Shown piece after piece: positions 30,423 through 40,804 of a DNA stretch of 64,000 bases. The translations under genes were made by a program, and so were the position numbers. Every line of letters starts with the position of its first letter. Position 1 is the stretch's first letter. The stretch covers positions 1,860,001-1,924,000 of the forward strand of contig CP115966.1 of NCBI GenBank assembly GCA_027941995.1. The letters are read 5' to 3'. Source of the DNA: Erythrobacteraceae bacterium WH01K. Lineage in GTDB: Bacteria; Pseudomonadota; Alphaproteobacteria; Sphingomonadales; Sphingomonadaceae. The notes beneath the pieces were generated by a model. The model did not search any database, was not told the origin of the DNA, and was given only the letters and a program-made list of their open reading frames with translations.

Positions 30423-30890
30423 TCAGCACCGGCAAGCCGGTTTTTTCCTGGGCTTGGGCGCTGTCGTGGCGAATTCGGCCTGCGTCAGCTTGCGGTCTCC
30501 ATCGGCATCGGCCCCGTCGAACTTCGTCGCGGTCGATACGGCCCATTCCTCGAAGGTCAGCAGGTTGTTGCCGTCCTTGTCGAGTTTCCTGAAGGCGCTC
30601 GTCCTTGTGGACAGCATTTCGGCCCGCGTAATCGCGAGATCGCGGTTGCGGTCGTAGCGAAAGAACCGCCGTTGTTCGCGGCTCAGCTGCGTAGCCTCCG
30701 GAGGGGTAGGACCGCGCATCTCGCCCGGATCGACTTCGGGCAGTTCGGGCTCAGCCGGCGTTTCCGTGGCTTCAGGAGCCGGTTCGGGAGGAGGTGCCGC
30801 TTCCTCCACCTGGGCCCTGCCCTGCCACCAGAACATCCCGACGCTGGCCAGCATCAAGGCCAGCACCGCGCCCAATATCATTCGATCCAT
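30423..30890 (-). CDS. Membrane-anchored EF-hand protein
   Basis: A 155-residue protein with an N-terminal hydrophobic anchor (about 4-22), a Pro/Glu-rich spacer (30-65), and three EF-hand loops: 80-91 (DRNRDLAITRAE), 104-115 (DKDGNNLLTFEE) and 128-139 (DADGDRKLTQAE). Loops 1 and 3 have the full pattern of acidic residues, so calcium binding in the periplasm is likely. The C-terminus is basic with two cysteines (PRKKPACRC). The function is unknown. It converges on trmFO with six bases between the stops. Confidence 0.8.
   Translation of the reverse strand: MDRMILGAVLALMLASVGMFWWQGRAQVEEAAPPPEPAPEATETPAEPELPEVDPGEMRGPTPPEATQLSREQRRFFRYDRNRDLAITRAEMLSTRTSAFRKLDKDGNNLLTFEEWAVSTATKFDGADADGDRKLTQAEFATTAPKPRKKPACRC
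30426..30447 (+). terminator. Candidate trmFO terminator inside the end of the convergent gene
   Basis: Ten bases after the trmFO stop, ACCGGC and GCCGGT (30428-30441) form a short GC stem with CAAG as the effective loop, followed by six T residues. It reads as a small intrinsic terminator on the plus strand while also encoding the last residues of the EF-hand protein on the minus strand. Confidence 0.6.
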
Positions 30891-30911
30891 CGCGTCCCCT
30901 GTTCCCTGTCC

Positions 30912-31568
30912 TCACCGCCCGACTAGGCCATGCCGCATGGCAAGCGCAAGAGCCGGAAATCCATCGAGAATCGGGCGATCCTTGCGAAGAGCCCTCTGCC
31001 CGAGAGCGGCGAGAACGGAAAAGGGCCGAAGCCGCCGGGGAAGCCGGGGCAAGGACCCGGGCATCGACGAACTGGCATCGGGTACTGGCACGCCGCGTTC
31101 CTTCAGGTCCGCCAAGGCAAAGAAGCGCGCGGCATCGTCGACCCTGCCCCCCAATCTGTCGTCGATATCCGGCTGCAACACCCGGGCAAGCGCCAGCCAG
31201 GCAGCAGAGCGTCCACCAAGGAAGCCTTCGATGTCGCTTGCAGACAATGACTGTCCGGTAGCAAGCACCTCCCAGCCATCGACGAGCGCGCCCAGCCCGG
31301 CAGCTTCACCATCCCAGTTCGCCAGTTCTTCGAGCAGCGGCTCTCCGTTCGGCCAGTTCTCCGGCTTTTCCGCGAACCTGTCGCGCCACCAGGCCAGTTT
31401 GACCTGCGCGATGATCGGCTCGCTCGCTTCCCTCACCGCGCGGTCCAGACGTGCATCGAGCAGGAACAGCGCATGAAAGAAGCGCCTGTCCTGACCGGTC
31501 GCGGAGCTCGCTGCGAGCTTCATCGCCGGCAGAATTTTCTGAAGGTCCAGAGTATCCATCGCCGCCAT
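30912..31568 (-). CDS. Squalene/phytoene synthase-like protein
   Basis: A 218-residue, mostly helical protein. The stretch EPIIAQVKLAWWRDRF is the hallmark of the trans-isoprenyl synthase-like family that includes NDUFAF6. A first aspartate motif, DARLD, is present just before it, but the second DxxxD motif is not convincing and the protein is shorter than true squalene synthases. It may be a non-catalytic relative, such as a respiratory-complex assembly factor. It lies 21 bases downstream of the EF-hand gene's start and in the same direction, so the two may be co-transcribed. Confidence 0.62.
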   Translation of the reverse strand: MAAMDTLDLQKILPAMKLAASSATGQDRRFFHALFLLDARLDRAVREASEPIIAQVKLAWWRDRFAEKPENWPNGEPLLEELANWDGEAAGLGALVDGWEVLATGQSLSASDIEGFLGGRSAAWLALARVLQPDIDDRLGGRVDDAARFFALADLKERGVPVPDASSSMPGSLPRLPRRLRPFSVLAALGQRALRKDRPILDGFPALALAMRHGLVGR

Positions 31569-31813
31569 TCGTTACCTCTCGCCGTGCCTGTCAACCGCTA
31601 TCGCCCGGTACTTCGCAATCAGCCCATATCCAGCGACTTCCCGCGAATTCCCAATCGATTCCAAATTTTAACCGGGTTCCGCTTAGAAATTCTGGCCTGG
31701 CCCCGTACCCCGACTGAATTTTCAGGTTTTCCCGATACGCCTCCAATCTCCTAAGGAATTAACCCTGTCCGTAAGGGAAACGCTTACGAGGGGCAGGTTA
31801 CGGGCATCCTGTG
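31569..31813. promoter_or_regulatory. AT-richer region upstream of the Tad-type genes, with hairpin
   Basis: This 245-base divergent gap is less GC-rich than its surroundings. An imperfect inverted repeat spans 31764-31797: outer arms CCTG and CAGG, inner arms CGTAAG and CTTACG around a seven-base loop. It lies 17-50 bases before the first Tad-type gene and could be an operator or a leader structure. No sigma factor motif is clear. Confidence 0.4.
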
Positions 31814-33760
31814 ATGAAACCGGCAGCCTCCTCCAAACCTCTCCTTTCCCGCCTGCTGCGGGATCGTTCAGGCAATACGCTCGCCATCGTGGCTGCAGCG
31901 ACAGCTCCGCTTGTCGCAATGGTCGGCAGTGCGGTCGATATCGGCCGCGGCTATGTCGCGCAAAGCCGTCTTCAGCAGGCCTGCGACGCCGGGACGCTGG
32001 CTGCCCGGAAGCGCTTGGGCTCGGACCTTCCGCCCAGCGCGCAAGTTCTCGGCCTCGTGCGGCAAACGGGGAAGAGTTTCTTCGACCTCAACTTCCCTGA
32101 AGGGCGGTACGATACGACGGAGCTGTCCTTCGTCATGACGCTGGAAGAAGACTTCGCGATCACCGGTGCGGCCAGCGCGAACTTGCCCACTGCCGTCATG
32201 GGGCTTTTCGGCAAGAACAATATCCCGATCTCCGTCTCGTGCGGATCGCGCATGAACTTCACCAATCTCGACATCATGATGGTGCTCGATACGACCGGGT
32301 CGATGCGGCACACGAATTCAGGGGATACGCTGTCGCGCATCGATTCCATGCGCACAGTGATCACCGCGTTCGCCGGAAACCTCGAGGAGGCGAAAGCGCC
32401 CGATACGCGCATCCGTTACGGGTTCGTCCCCTACGCGACCAACGTAAATGCTGGTCACCTTCTCGAAAACCAGTGGGTTGCGAACACCTGGCAGTATCAA
32501 AGCCGAAAACAGGACGGCAGCGAAACCACACCGGGCACGCGGACATATAATACGAACTGGGCTTACGTATCGGGCTCCAGAAGCGACTGGCAGGTCGAAA
32601 GTACCTATGACGCAACATACTACCCTGCTGTGCAAGCCCCGCCAACCAGTGGCCAGGATGAGGGGAACGGTTCCTACACGCCCGAGCGCTGGGCCTGCGA
32701 GGGTAGCCAGCCTGCGAACTCCTTCACAAAAACGGACACGCTGCTTGGACAATCCAGCGAACCGTTTGCCGGCCCGCCTGCGGGAACGCGCGAGATCGAT
32801 GAAATGCAGCGGTATGAGAACGGAACGCTGTATCGAACGACCCTGAACGGAGAGACCTGCACGGTCGAAAGCCAGACATTCGACGAATACGTTCACTTCT
32901 TCGACCGTGTCACGGACCCATCGGAAAATACCAAGAATTTTTTCCTCTATAACCAGCTGAACAAAAATGTTGCGGACTGGCGGACGAACACGCTTGGCTG
33001 CATGGAAGAACTCCCGACCTATCAGATCAGCGACTATGCCTCCGTCGACCTGACGCGTGCGCTGGATTTGGATATCGACCATGTTCCCGACGGCACCGCC
33101 GGGACCCAGTGGGGGCCGCGGCGGCCGGACCTCGTCTATGCGCGGTCGCTTACCGGTGGCAGTGGGGGATCCTTTACGCCCGACGACGTGCGCACCAGCA
33201 AAACTTTCTCGCGCACGGGTTACTGGTGGATGTCCGAATGTCCGGAGCCTGTGCAGAACCTGGCTGAAATGACCAAGACCGAGATCGAGACCTACCTTGC
33301 GACACTGAAGCCGAAGGGCGCCACCTATCACGACATCGGAATGATCTGGGGCGCCCGCCTGCTGAGCCCGGATGGTCTTTTCGCCACGGAAAACGCGGAC
33401 GAATCGAACAACAAGCCGACCAAGCGGCACCTGATTTTTCTGACCGATGGCCAGACGGAACCCTTTGACGTGGCATATGGCCCCTATGGGGTCGAACCGC
33501 TCGACAAGAGGCGGTGGGATCCGGACACGTCTTCGATGTCACTTGTTGAAACGGTGGAGGAACGTTTCAAGTTTGCATGCTCCGCGATCAAAAAGAAAAA
33601 TACGATCGTCTGGATCATTGCGTTCGGTACAAACATAAATCCGGCGATGGTCGAATGCGCAGGTGACGGCCGCTATTTCGAAGCGGACAATGCTGCGCAG
33701 CTCGATGAGGCTTTCGACGCAATCGCCAGGTCCATGGGCGATCTCAGGATCAGCAAATGA
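31814..33760 (+). CDS. TadG-like pilus assembly protein with VWA domain
   Basis: A 648-residue protein. The N-terminus (GNTLAIVAAATAPLVAMVGSAVDIGRGY, about 20-47) is the TadE/TadG-type hydrophobic helix with the conserved glycine-then-hydrophobic start. A von Willebrand A domain follows, with the metal-ion motif D159-T-T-G-S163 and a later LIFLTDGQ. Such proteins belong to Flp/Tad pilus systems and may act at the cell surface. A large middle insert (about 220-480) is rich in Thr, Ser, Asn and Trp. The ATG at 31814 follows an in-frame GTG at 31811. The stop overlaps the next gene by ATGA. Confidence 0.82.
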   Translation: MKPAASSKPLLSRLLRDRSGNTLAIVAAATAPLVAMVGSAVDIGRGYVAQSRLQQACDAGTLAARKRLGSDLPPSAQVLGLVRQTGKSFFDLNFPEGRYDTTELSFVMTLEEDFAITGAASANLPTAVMGLFGKNNIPISVSCGSRMNFTNLDIMMVLDTTGSMRHTNSGDTLSRIDSMRTVITAFAGNLEEAKAPDTRIRYGFVPYATNVNAGHLLENQWVANTWQYQSRKQDGSETTPGTRTYNTNWAYVSGSRSDWQVESTYDATYYPAVQAPPTSGQDEGNGSYTPERWACEGSQPANSFTKTDTLLGQSSEPFAGPPAGTREIDEMQRYENGTLYRTTLNGETCTVESQTFDEYVHFFDRVTDPSENTKNFFLYNQLNKNVADWRTNTLGCMEELPTYQISDYASVDLTRALDLDIDHVPDGTAGTQWGPRRPDLVYARSLTGGSGGSFTPDDVRTSKTFSRTGYWWMSECPEPVQNLAEMTKTEIETYLATLKPKGATYHDIGMIWGARLLSPDGLFATENADESNNKPTKRHLIFLTDGQTEPFDVAYGPYGVEPLDKRRWDPDTSSMSLVETVEERFKFACSAIKKKNTIVWIIAFGTNINPAMVECAGDGRYFEADNAAQLDEAFDAIARSMGDLRISK

Positions 33761-34343
33761 GCGTCAATAGTCATCTGGACAAATTACGATCCGATAAGAA
33801 CGGAGCCACCATCGTCGAATTCGCGATGGTGTCGCCGGTTTTGCTGCTAGTCCTAATGGGTATATTTGATCTAGCCTTCAATCTGTACCTTGATGCCGTC
33901 CTTCAAGGCGCCATGCAGAAGGCCGGGCGCGATGGTTCGATCGAAGCCAGTGATTATGACAAGATTGACAATGACGTAAAAACCCAGGTTGGTTCTCTAA
34001 TTTCCGATCCTGACATCGAATTTTCGCGGACATCCTACAATAATTTTTCAGACGTCTGGAACCCGGAAGACTTCGTCGATGAGAATGGCGACGGCATTTG
34101 CAATGACGGCGAAGTGTTTGAAGATTCGAACGGTAATGGAGTTCACGACGGCGACCGGGGTACTGCCGGGGGAGGCGGCGCTCAGGATGCTGTCGTTTAC
34201 GAAGCCAGAATAACGTATGATCGTGTTTTTCCGCTGGCACGCATGATCGCTTTGCCCGAAAAAGTTACAGCAGTCGGTGTCACGGTGATGCGCAATCAAC
34301 CTTTTGAGCTGCGCGAAATAAGACCCTCCACGGAAAATTGCTC

Positions 34344-34347
<4 letters not shown>
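33757..34347 (+). CDS. TadE-family pseudopilin with calcium-loop-like insert
   Basis: A 196-residue protein with the TadE signature: a short basic N-terminus, then GATIVEFAMVSPVLLLVLMGIFDLAF (about 16-41), with the conserved glutamate at 21. Residues 108-119 (DENGDGICNDGE) and 123-135 (DSNGNGVHDGDRG) resemble dockerin or thrombospondin-type calcium loops, unusual for a TadE protein. The gene overlaps both neighbours by ATGA. Base composition is visibly less GC-rich than the rest of the window. Confidence 0.82.
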
Positions 34348-35306
<959 letters not shown>

Positions 35307-35327
35307 TCGCCACGTCAGCATCGTCGC

Positions 35328-36737
35328 CTAATCCACGTAACAAACCTTCTTCACGGCCTTCACGATCCGGTCACTGTCGAGAATCGCGAGCTTCTCCAGA
35401 TTGGCAGCATAGGGCAGCGGCACGTCTTCGTCCGTGACCCGCAGGACCGGAGCGTCGAGGTCGTCGAAGCCCTCCTCCATGCAGATCGCGATGATTTCCG
35501 ACGCGATGGAGCAAGTCCGCCAGCCTTCCTCGGCGACGACCAAGCGGTTCGTTTTCTTGAGGCTTTCGAGGACGGTCCTCTTGTCGAGGGGGCGCAGCGT
35601 GCGAAGATCGATGACTTCTGCATCGATCCCCTCTCCGGCAAGCTGCTCGGCCGCTTCCAGAGCAAGCCCGACGGCAATCGAATAGGCAACGATCGTGACA
35701 TCGCTACCCTCGCGCATAATGCGAGCCTGGCCGATGGGCAGAACCCAGTCGTCCATGTCGGGCACATCGAAGCTGCGACCATAAACCAGTTCGTTTTCGA
35801 GGAATACGACGGGGTCTTCCGTCCGGATTGCGGCTTTCAACAGGCCCTTGGCGTCCGCTGAATCGTATGGTGCGATCACAATCAGGCCGGGCACGCTGGC
35901 ATACCACGGGCCGTAATTCTGGCTGTGCTGCGCCCCCACCCGGCTGGCGGCGGCATTCGGCCCCCGGAACACGACGGGACAGCGCATCTGTCCGCCCGAC
36001 ATGTAATTCGTCTTGGCCGCAGAGTTCACGATGTGGTCGATCGCCTGCATCGCGAAGTTGAAGGTCATGAATTCCACGACCGGGCGCAGGCCGCCCATCG
36101 CCGCGCCGGTGCCGATGCCGGCAAAGCCGTATTCGGTAATCGGCGTATCGATCACCCGCTTGTCACCGAATTCGTCCAACAGGCCTTGGGTAACCTTGTA
36201 GGCACCCTGATACTCGGCGACTTCCTCGCCCATCACGAAGACCCGGTCGTCCCGGCGCATTTCCTCGGCCATGGCATCGCGAAGGGCTTCGCGAACGCTG
36301 GTGGAAGTCATGGAGGTGCCTTCGGGCACGGCAGGGTCGGCAACAGCGGCACGTTCCTGTTTCGCAGACTTGGTCGCCTCGGCTTCGGAGGGCTCGCGGC
36401 CAACATCCTTTCCTTCGCCTTCTACGTCAGCCTTTGCCTGCTCCTCGGCAGCCTCCGAACCGGCTTCTGGCGCGTCCATGTCGCTCGCGTTTTCGCCGTC
36501 GCCTGCCAGCATGGCGATGACGGTGCCGACCGCCACGTTTTCCGTGCCTTCCTCGACCAGGATCTTGCCGAGCGTCCCTTCGTCGACGGCTTCGAATTCC
36601 ATCGTCGCCTTGTCGGTTTCGATCTCGGCGATGATGTCACCGATTTCGATCGTATCGCCCTCGGACTTGAGCCATTTGGCGAGCGTTCCTTCCTCCATCG
36701 TCGGGGAAAGCGCGGGCATTTTCAGTTCCACAGCCAT
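35328..36737 (-). CDS. pdhB: Pyruvate dehydrogenase E1 beta subunit with lipoyl domain
   Basis: A 469-residue protein. An N-terminal lipoyl domain (1-80) has the modified lysine at K43 in ETDKATME. An acidic, Ala/Glu-rich linker (about 82-140) leads to the transketolase-type E1 beta domain ([17 protein letters not shown] onward; VFMGEE-type motif, [23 protein letters not shown]). The lipoyl domain on E1 beta is a known alphaproteobacterial trait. It oxidises pyruvate to acetyl-CoA with PdhA and E2/E3, whose genes are not in the window. The start has GGAGGAG eight bases upstream, inside the pdhA stop region. Confidence 0.96.
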   Translation of the reverse strand: MAVELKMPALSPTMEEGTLAKWLKSEGDTIEIGDIIAEIETDKATMEFEAVDEGTLGKILVEEGTENVAVGTVIAMLAGDGENASDMDAPEAGSEAAEEQAKADVEGEGKDVGREPSEAEATKSAKQERAAVADPAVPEGTSMTSTSVREALRDAMAEEMRRDDRVFVMGEEVAEYQGAYKVTQGLLDEFGDKRVIDTPITEYGFAGIGTGAAMGGLRPVVEFMTFNFAMQAIDHIVNSAAKTNYMSGGQMRCPVVFRGPNAAASRVGAQHSQNYGPWYASVPGLIVIAPYDSADAKGLLKAAIRTEDPVVFLENELVYGRSFDVPDMDDWVLPIGQARIMREGSDVTIVAYSIAVGLALEAAEQLAGEGIDAEVIDLRTLRPLDKRTVLESLKKTNRLVVAEEGWRTCSIASEIIAICMEEGFDDLDAPVLRVTDEDVPLPYAANLEKLAILDSDRIVKAVKKVCYVD

Positions 36738-36739
36738 GC

Positions 36740-37828
36740 TCAGTACTCCTCCACCAGGACATCGGTATAGAGTTCGGACGCATCCGGCTCTGGCGAATTC
36801 TCGGCGAAGTCGGCAGCCTCGGACACGCGGGCGCGAATGGCTTTGTCGATGGCCTTCAGCTCGGCTTCGTCCTTGCCGCCTTCGATCAGGGTCTTCTTGA
36901 TCAGGTCGATGGGATCATGATGATCCTTCTGGTCCTGCACCTCCTCCCGCGTTCGGTATTTCGCGGGGTCGGACATGGAGTGGCCGCGATAACGATAGGT
37001 GTTGAGTTCCATCAGGACCGGCCCGTTCCCGTCGCGAACATATTTGAACGCGACCTCGGCAGCAGCGCGGACTTCCAGAACGTCCATTCCGTTCACTTCC
37101 ATTCCCGGGATGCGGAAAGCCGTGCCGCGGCGGTAGAACCGCGTTTCCGCGCTCGACCGTTTCGTTGCCGTGCCCATCGCGTACTGGTTGTCCTCCACCA
37201 CGAACACGATCGGCAGCTTCCACAGCGCGGCCATGTTGAAGGTTTCGTAGACCTGCCCCTGGTTGGCAGCGCCATCTCCGAAATAGGCGAGGCAGATGCC
37301 GCCATCGCCCCGATATTTGTGGGCGAGCGCCAGTCCGCCGCCGAGCGACACCTGCGCACCCACGATACCGTGGCCGCCATAGAATTTATGCTCGGTGCTG
37401 AACATGTGCATCGAGCCGCCCTTGCCCTTCGAGATGCCCGCCTGGCGACCGGTCAGTTCCGCCATGATGACATTGGGATCGATGCCGTAGGCGAGCATGT
37501 GTCCGTGATCGCGGTAGCCGGTGATGACGCTGTCCCGGTCGTTGTCGAGCGCGGATTGCAGACCGATGGCAACCGCTTCCTGGCCGATGTACAGGTGGCA
37601 AAAACCGCCGATCAGCCCCAGACCGTAAAGCTGTCCTGCGCGTTCCTCGAACCGGCGGATCAGCAGCATCTGCTCGTAGAATTCCAGCATCTGCTCTTCG
37701 GAGGCGGCAAACTTCTTCGCCTTCTCGAAATCGTCCTGCAGGCTGTGAAGCGCGAAGTCCTCGTCATCCTTGGTCGCGGTTTCGGCGGGTGTGTTGCGGG
37801 CTTTCGAAGGCTTGGCCAAGCTCGTCAT
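36740..37828 (-). CDS. pdhA: Pyruvate dehydrogenase E1 alpha subunit
   Basis: A 362-residue thiamine-diphosphate enzyme subunit. The ThDP motif begins at GDGAANQG and ends with VVEDN; other family marks are [25 protein letters not shown] and the phosphorylation-loop-like [10 protein letters not shown]. The ATG at 37828 is chosen; a GTG seven codons upstream is also in frame. pdhB follows after 2 bases. The ftsB-like gene lies upstream with a 135-base gap, the usual alphaproteobacterial order. Confidence 0.96.
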   Translation of the reverse strand: MTSLAKPSKARNTPAETATKDDEDFALHSLQDDFEKAKKFAASEEQMLEFYEQMLLIRRFEERAGQLYGLGLIGGFCHLYIGQEAVAIGLQSALDNDRDSVITGYRDHGHMLAYGIDPNVIMAELTGRQAGISKGKGGSMHMFSTEHKFYGGHGIVGAQVSLGGGLALAHKYRGDGGICLAYFGDGAANQGQVYETFNMAALWKLPIVFVVEDNQYAMGTATKRSSAETRFYRRGTAFRIPGMEVNGMDVLEVRAAAEVAFKYVRDGNGPVLMELNTYRYRGHSMSDPAKYRTREEVQDQKDHHDPIDLIKKTLIEGGKDEAELKAIDKAIRARVSEAADFAENSPEPDASELYTDVLVEEY

Positions 37829-37963
37829 TCCTCTTGCAGTGCGCGGCACGGGTACCGGCTATCGACGCACCGCACCCTCTACCGTTCCCTTGGCAGGACC
37901 GCTACGGCTTCGCAATGTTTCCGAATAGGAATGCAGACGCCCATGCGTCTGGACGAGCCCGGG

Positions 37964-38287
37964 TTATTTCCTCTCGGGCTCCAGCTCGAGAACGATTTCG
38001 TCGGGGTGCAGGACGTGCATGTTCTTGCGCAGCAGTTCGCCGACCATGTCGGGATCGGCCCGGTCCGGATGGAGCGCATCGACACGCCCCCTCAGCTCGT
38101 CACGCTCCGCTTCGAGCACAGCGAGCTGTGCTTTACGCTGTTCGAGCAGACTGGCCTGCTCACCCCAGGCAAGGAGCCCGCTAGGCCCCAATAGAGCCAG
38201 CCCGGTCAGGACGAGCAGGGACACCAGGGCAACGCCCTGCACGGCCTGTTGCCGTGTCGAAACCAGTCTGTGCCCGCTCTGCGCCAT
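37964..38287 (-). CDS. ftsB: FtsB-like septum formation initiator family protein
   Basis: A 107-residue protein with a short cytoplasmic N-terminus, one membrane helix (about 18-40), and a heptad-rich coiled coil (SLLEQRKAQLAVLEAERDELRGRV). Length, topology and the position upstream of pdhA match the FtsB/DivIC family, which links FtsQ and FtsL at the division site. The last part, NMHVLHPDEIVLEL, is typical. ATG at 38287 is used; a GTG two codons earlier is possible. Confidence 0.78.
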   Translation of the reverse strand: MAQSGHRLVSTRQQAVQGVALVSLLVLTGLALLGPSGLLAWGEQASLLEQRKAQLAVLEAERDELRGRVDALHPDRADPDMVGELLRKNMHVLHPDEIVLELEPERK

Positions 38288-38368
38288 GTCCACGTAAGAA
38301 TCATAGTTACCAGCCGGTTACAAGCGGAATTTCGCCTTCTGCGACCAAGTGATTCAAACGATTCGCTT

Positions 38369-39529
38369 TCAATAGGAGCGCGGCAGCCCCAACACGTGTT
38401 CGGAGAGGTAGCTGAGGATGAGGTTTGTCGAGATCGGGGCCACCGTATAAAGCCGCGCCTCGCGGAATTTGCGCTCCACATCGTATTCCTCGGCAAAACC
38501 GAACCCGCCATAGGTCTGGACGCACATGTCGGCCGCGGCCCAGCTCGCTTCCGATGCCAGCATCTTGGCCATATTGGCTTCTTCCCCGGCATTTCCGCCC
38601 TGGTCGTAGACCTCCGCCGCATGATGGACCATCAGTTCCGCCGCGCGCATCTGGGCATAGCAGCGCGCAATCGGGAACTGGATGCCCTGGTTCTGGCCGA
38701 TGGGCCGGCCGAAGACTTGCCTGTCCTTCGCATAATCGCTCGCGCGTTCGATGAACCATTTCGCATCGCCGATGCATTCCGCCGCGATGAGAACGCGCTC
38801 TGCATTCATTCCGGACAGTATGTAGCGGAAGCCCTTCCCCTCTTCTCCGATCAAGGCGGATTTGGGGATACGCAGATCGTCGAAGAACACCTCGCAGGAC
38901 GAATGGTTCATCATGGTCCTGATCGGCTTGATGGTCATCCCGCCCGATGCCTGCGCCGCTTGCATGTCGACCAGGAACAGGGAGATGCCCTCTGTCTTCT
39001 TCTCGGACTCGCCCTTCGGTGTCGTCCGGGCGAGAAGCATCATCAGATCGGAATGCTCGGCCCGGCTGGTCCAGATTTTCTGGCCGTTGACGACATAGTC
39101 GTCGCCATCCGCCTCGGCGAAGGTACGCAGGGAGAGCGTATCGGTCCCGCTGGTCGGCTCGCTGACCCCGAAAGCCTGCAGGCGGAGCGTCCCGTCGGCG
39201 ATTTTCGGCAGGTAGTGCGCTTTCTGTTCGTCGCTGCCGTAACGCAGCAGCGTGTTCATGACATACATCTGCGCGTGCGCCGCACCGCCATTGGAACCCG
39301 AAGCCTGTATTTCCTCCATGATCACGGCGGCCGCGTCCAGTTTCAGGCCGCTGCCGCCATATTCCTCGGGGATCAACGCAGCGAGGAAACCTGCGCGCGT
39401 CAACGCGTCGACGAATTCGGAAGGGTAGGCACGCTCGCGGTCCTTTTCCCTCCAGTACTCGTTCGGAAATTCATCGCACAGCGCACGGACGGCGCGGCGG
39501 ATTTCGTCGAGGTCTTCGCGGTTTTGCAT
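38369..39529 (-). CDS. Acyl-CoA dehydrogenase family protein
   Basis: A 386-residue FAD enzyme catalysing alpha-beta dehydrogenation of acyl-CoA. Conserved segments include the FAD-binding LQAFGVSEPTSGTD, KIWTSRAEHSDL and the C-terminal VQTYGGFGFAEEYDVERKFREARLYTVAPIS. The ATG at 39529 has GGAG eight bases upstream and is preferred over an in-frame ATG six codons earlier. The exact acyl substrate is unknown. It is divergent from hppD and lies upstream of the ftsB-like gene in the same direction (81-base gap), probably as its own unit. Confidence 0.93.
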   Translation of the reverse strand: MQNREDLDEIRRAVRALCDEFPNEYWREKDRERAYPSEFVDALTRAGFLAALIPEEYGGSGLKLDAAAVIMEEIQASGSNGGAAHAQMYVMNTLLRYGSDEQKAHYLPKIADGTLRLQAFGVSEPTSGTDTLSLRTFAEADGDDYVVNGQKIWTSRAEHSDLMMLLARTTPKGESEKKTEGISLFLVDMQAAQASGGMTIKPIRTMMNHSSCEVFFDDLRIPKSALIGEEGKGFRYILSGMNAERVLIAAECIGDAKWFIERASDYAKDRQVFGRPIGQNQGIQFPIARCYAQMRAAELMVHHAAEVYDQGGNAGEEANMAKMLASEASWAAADMCVQTYGGFGFAEEYDVERKFREARLYTVAPISTNLILSYLSEHVLGLPRSY

Positions 39530-39621
39530 GAAAGTTGCTCCAGACATTCATTCTGTTTTGCACTCCCTTGGCAAGCATGGAGCCTGCCGACAACCGCGGA
39601 ACCGCGCCGGGCCTGGCGGGC

Positions 39622-39665
39622 TTTACAATTGCACCCAAATTGCCCTATATAGTTTCTATTGAAAC
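39622..39665 (+). promoter_or_regulatory. hppD promoter with overlapping palindromic operator
   Basis: A sigma-70-like promoter is visible: TTTACA (39622-39627), 18 bases, then TATATA (39646-39651). Immediately after, GTTTC (39652-39656) and GAAAC (39661-39665) form an inverted repeat around TATT, about 30 bases before the hppD ATG. Its position over the likely transcription start suggests repression, for example by a MarR-type regulator of tyrosine catabolism; no such regulator is in the window. Confidence 0.6.
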
Positions 39666-39697
39666 CAAATTAGCGATTAGCCCGGAGAGACCTTCCC

Positions 39698-40804
39698 ATG
39701 CCAGACCTGTTCGAAAATCCCGCCGGCCTCGACGGATTCGAGTTCGTCGAATTCTGCGCGCCTGAAAAAGGCGTTCTGGAACCTGTTTTCCAGGCGATGG
39801 GCTTCACCCAGGTTGCGAGCCACCGGAGCAAGGACGTTCATCTCTGGCGGCAAGGCAACATCAACCTCATCGCCAATTACGAGCCGCGCAGCGCAGCGTG
39901 GTATTTCGCCCGCGAACACGGCCCGAGCGCGTGCGGCATGGGCTTCCGCGTGAAGGACGCTGCAAAGGCGTACGAACACCTGATCGAGAAAGGCGCGGAG
40001 CCGGTCGCCAACGAACCGGGCCCGATGGAACTGAGCATTCCTGCCATTCGCGGCATTGGCGGCGCGATCGTCTACCTGATCGATCGTTATGCCGACGAAG
40101 GCGAGGGCGGCCTGTCGATCTACGACATCGATTTCGAATATTTGCCGGGGGTCGAGAAGCACCCCGAGGGCGCGGGCTTCAGCCATATCGATCACCTGAC
40201 GCACAACGTCTACAACGGCCGCATGGCCTACTGGGCCGATTACTACGAGACGCTGTTCAACTTCCGCGAAATCCGCTTCTTCGACATCAAGGGCGAATAT
40301 ACCGGCCTGACCTCGAAGGCACTGACCGCGCCCGATGGCAAGATCCGCATTCCGCTCAACGAGGAAGGCGAAGGCGGCAAAGGCCAGATTGAGGAGTTCC
40401 TGAAGGAGTTCAACGGCGAAGGCATCCAGCACATCGCCCTGATCTGCGACGACCTCGTGACGGCATGGGACCGGCTGAAGGAGTTCGGCGTCCCGTTCAT
40501 GACCGCGCCGCCCGCTACCTATTACGAGATGCTCGACGGCCGCCTGCCGGATCACGGCGAACCGGTCGGAGAACTGCAGACGCGCGGCATCCTGATGGAT
40601 GGCACGACCGAAGGCGGCCAGCCCCGCCTCCTCCTCCAGATCTTTGCCGAGGCGCAGGTCGGACCGGTGTTCTTCGAATTCATCCAGCGCAAGGGCGACG
40701 AAGGCTTCGGCGAAGGCAATTTCAAGGCCCTGTTCGAAAGCATGGAACGCGACCAGATCAATCGCGGTTCTTTGAAGGTGGACGAAAAGGAGCCTGCAGA
40801 ATGA
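39698..40804 (+). CDS. hppD: 4-Hydroxyphenylpyruvate dioxygenase
   Basis: A 368-residue Fe(II) enzyme converting 4-hydroxyphenylpyruvate to homogentisate in tyrosine breakdown. Iron ligands are H166 (IDHLTHNV), H245 (GIQHIAL) and E327 (FFEFIQRKG); the last motif is diagnostic for this enzyme. The ribosome site CGGAGAG precedes the ATG. It overlaps the next gene by ATGA. Homogentisate dioxygenase and later pathway genes are not in the window. Confidence 0.97.
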   Translation: MPDLFENPAGLDGFEFVEFCAPEKGVLEPVFQAMGFTQVASHRSKDVHLWRQGNINLIANYEPRSAAWYFAREHGPSACGMGFRVKDAAKAYEHLIEKGAEPVANEPGPMELSIPAIRGIGGAIVYLIDRYADEGEGGLSIYDIDFEYLPGVEKHPEGAGFSHIDHLTHNVYNGRMAYWADYYETLFNFREIRFFDIKGEYTGLTSKALTAPDGKIRIPLNEEGEGGKGQIEEFLKEFNGEGIQHIALICDDLVTAWDRLKEFGVPFMTAPPATYYEMLDGRLPDHGEPVGELQTRGILMDGTTEGGQPRLLLQIFAEAQVGPVFFEFIQRKGDEGFGEGNFKALFESMERDQINRGSLKVDEKEPAE

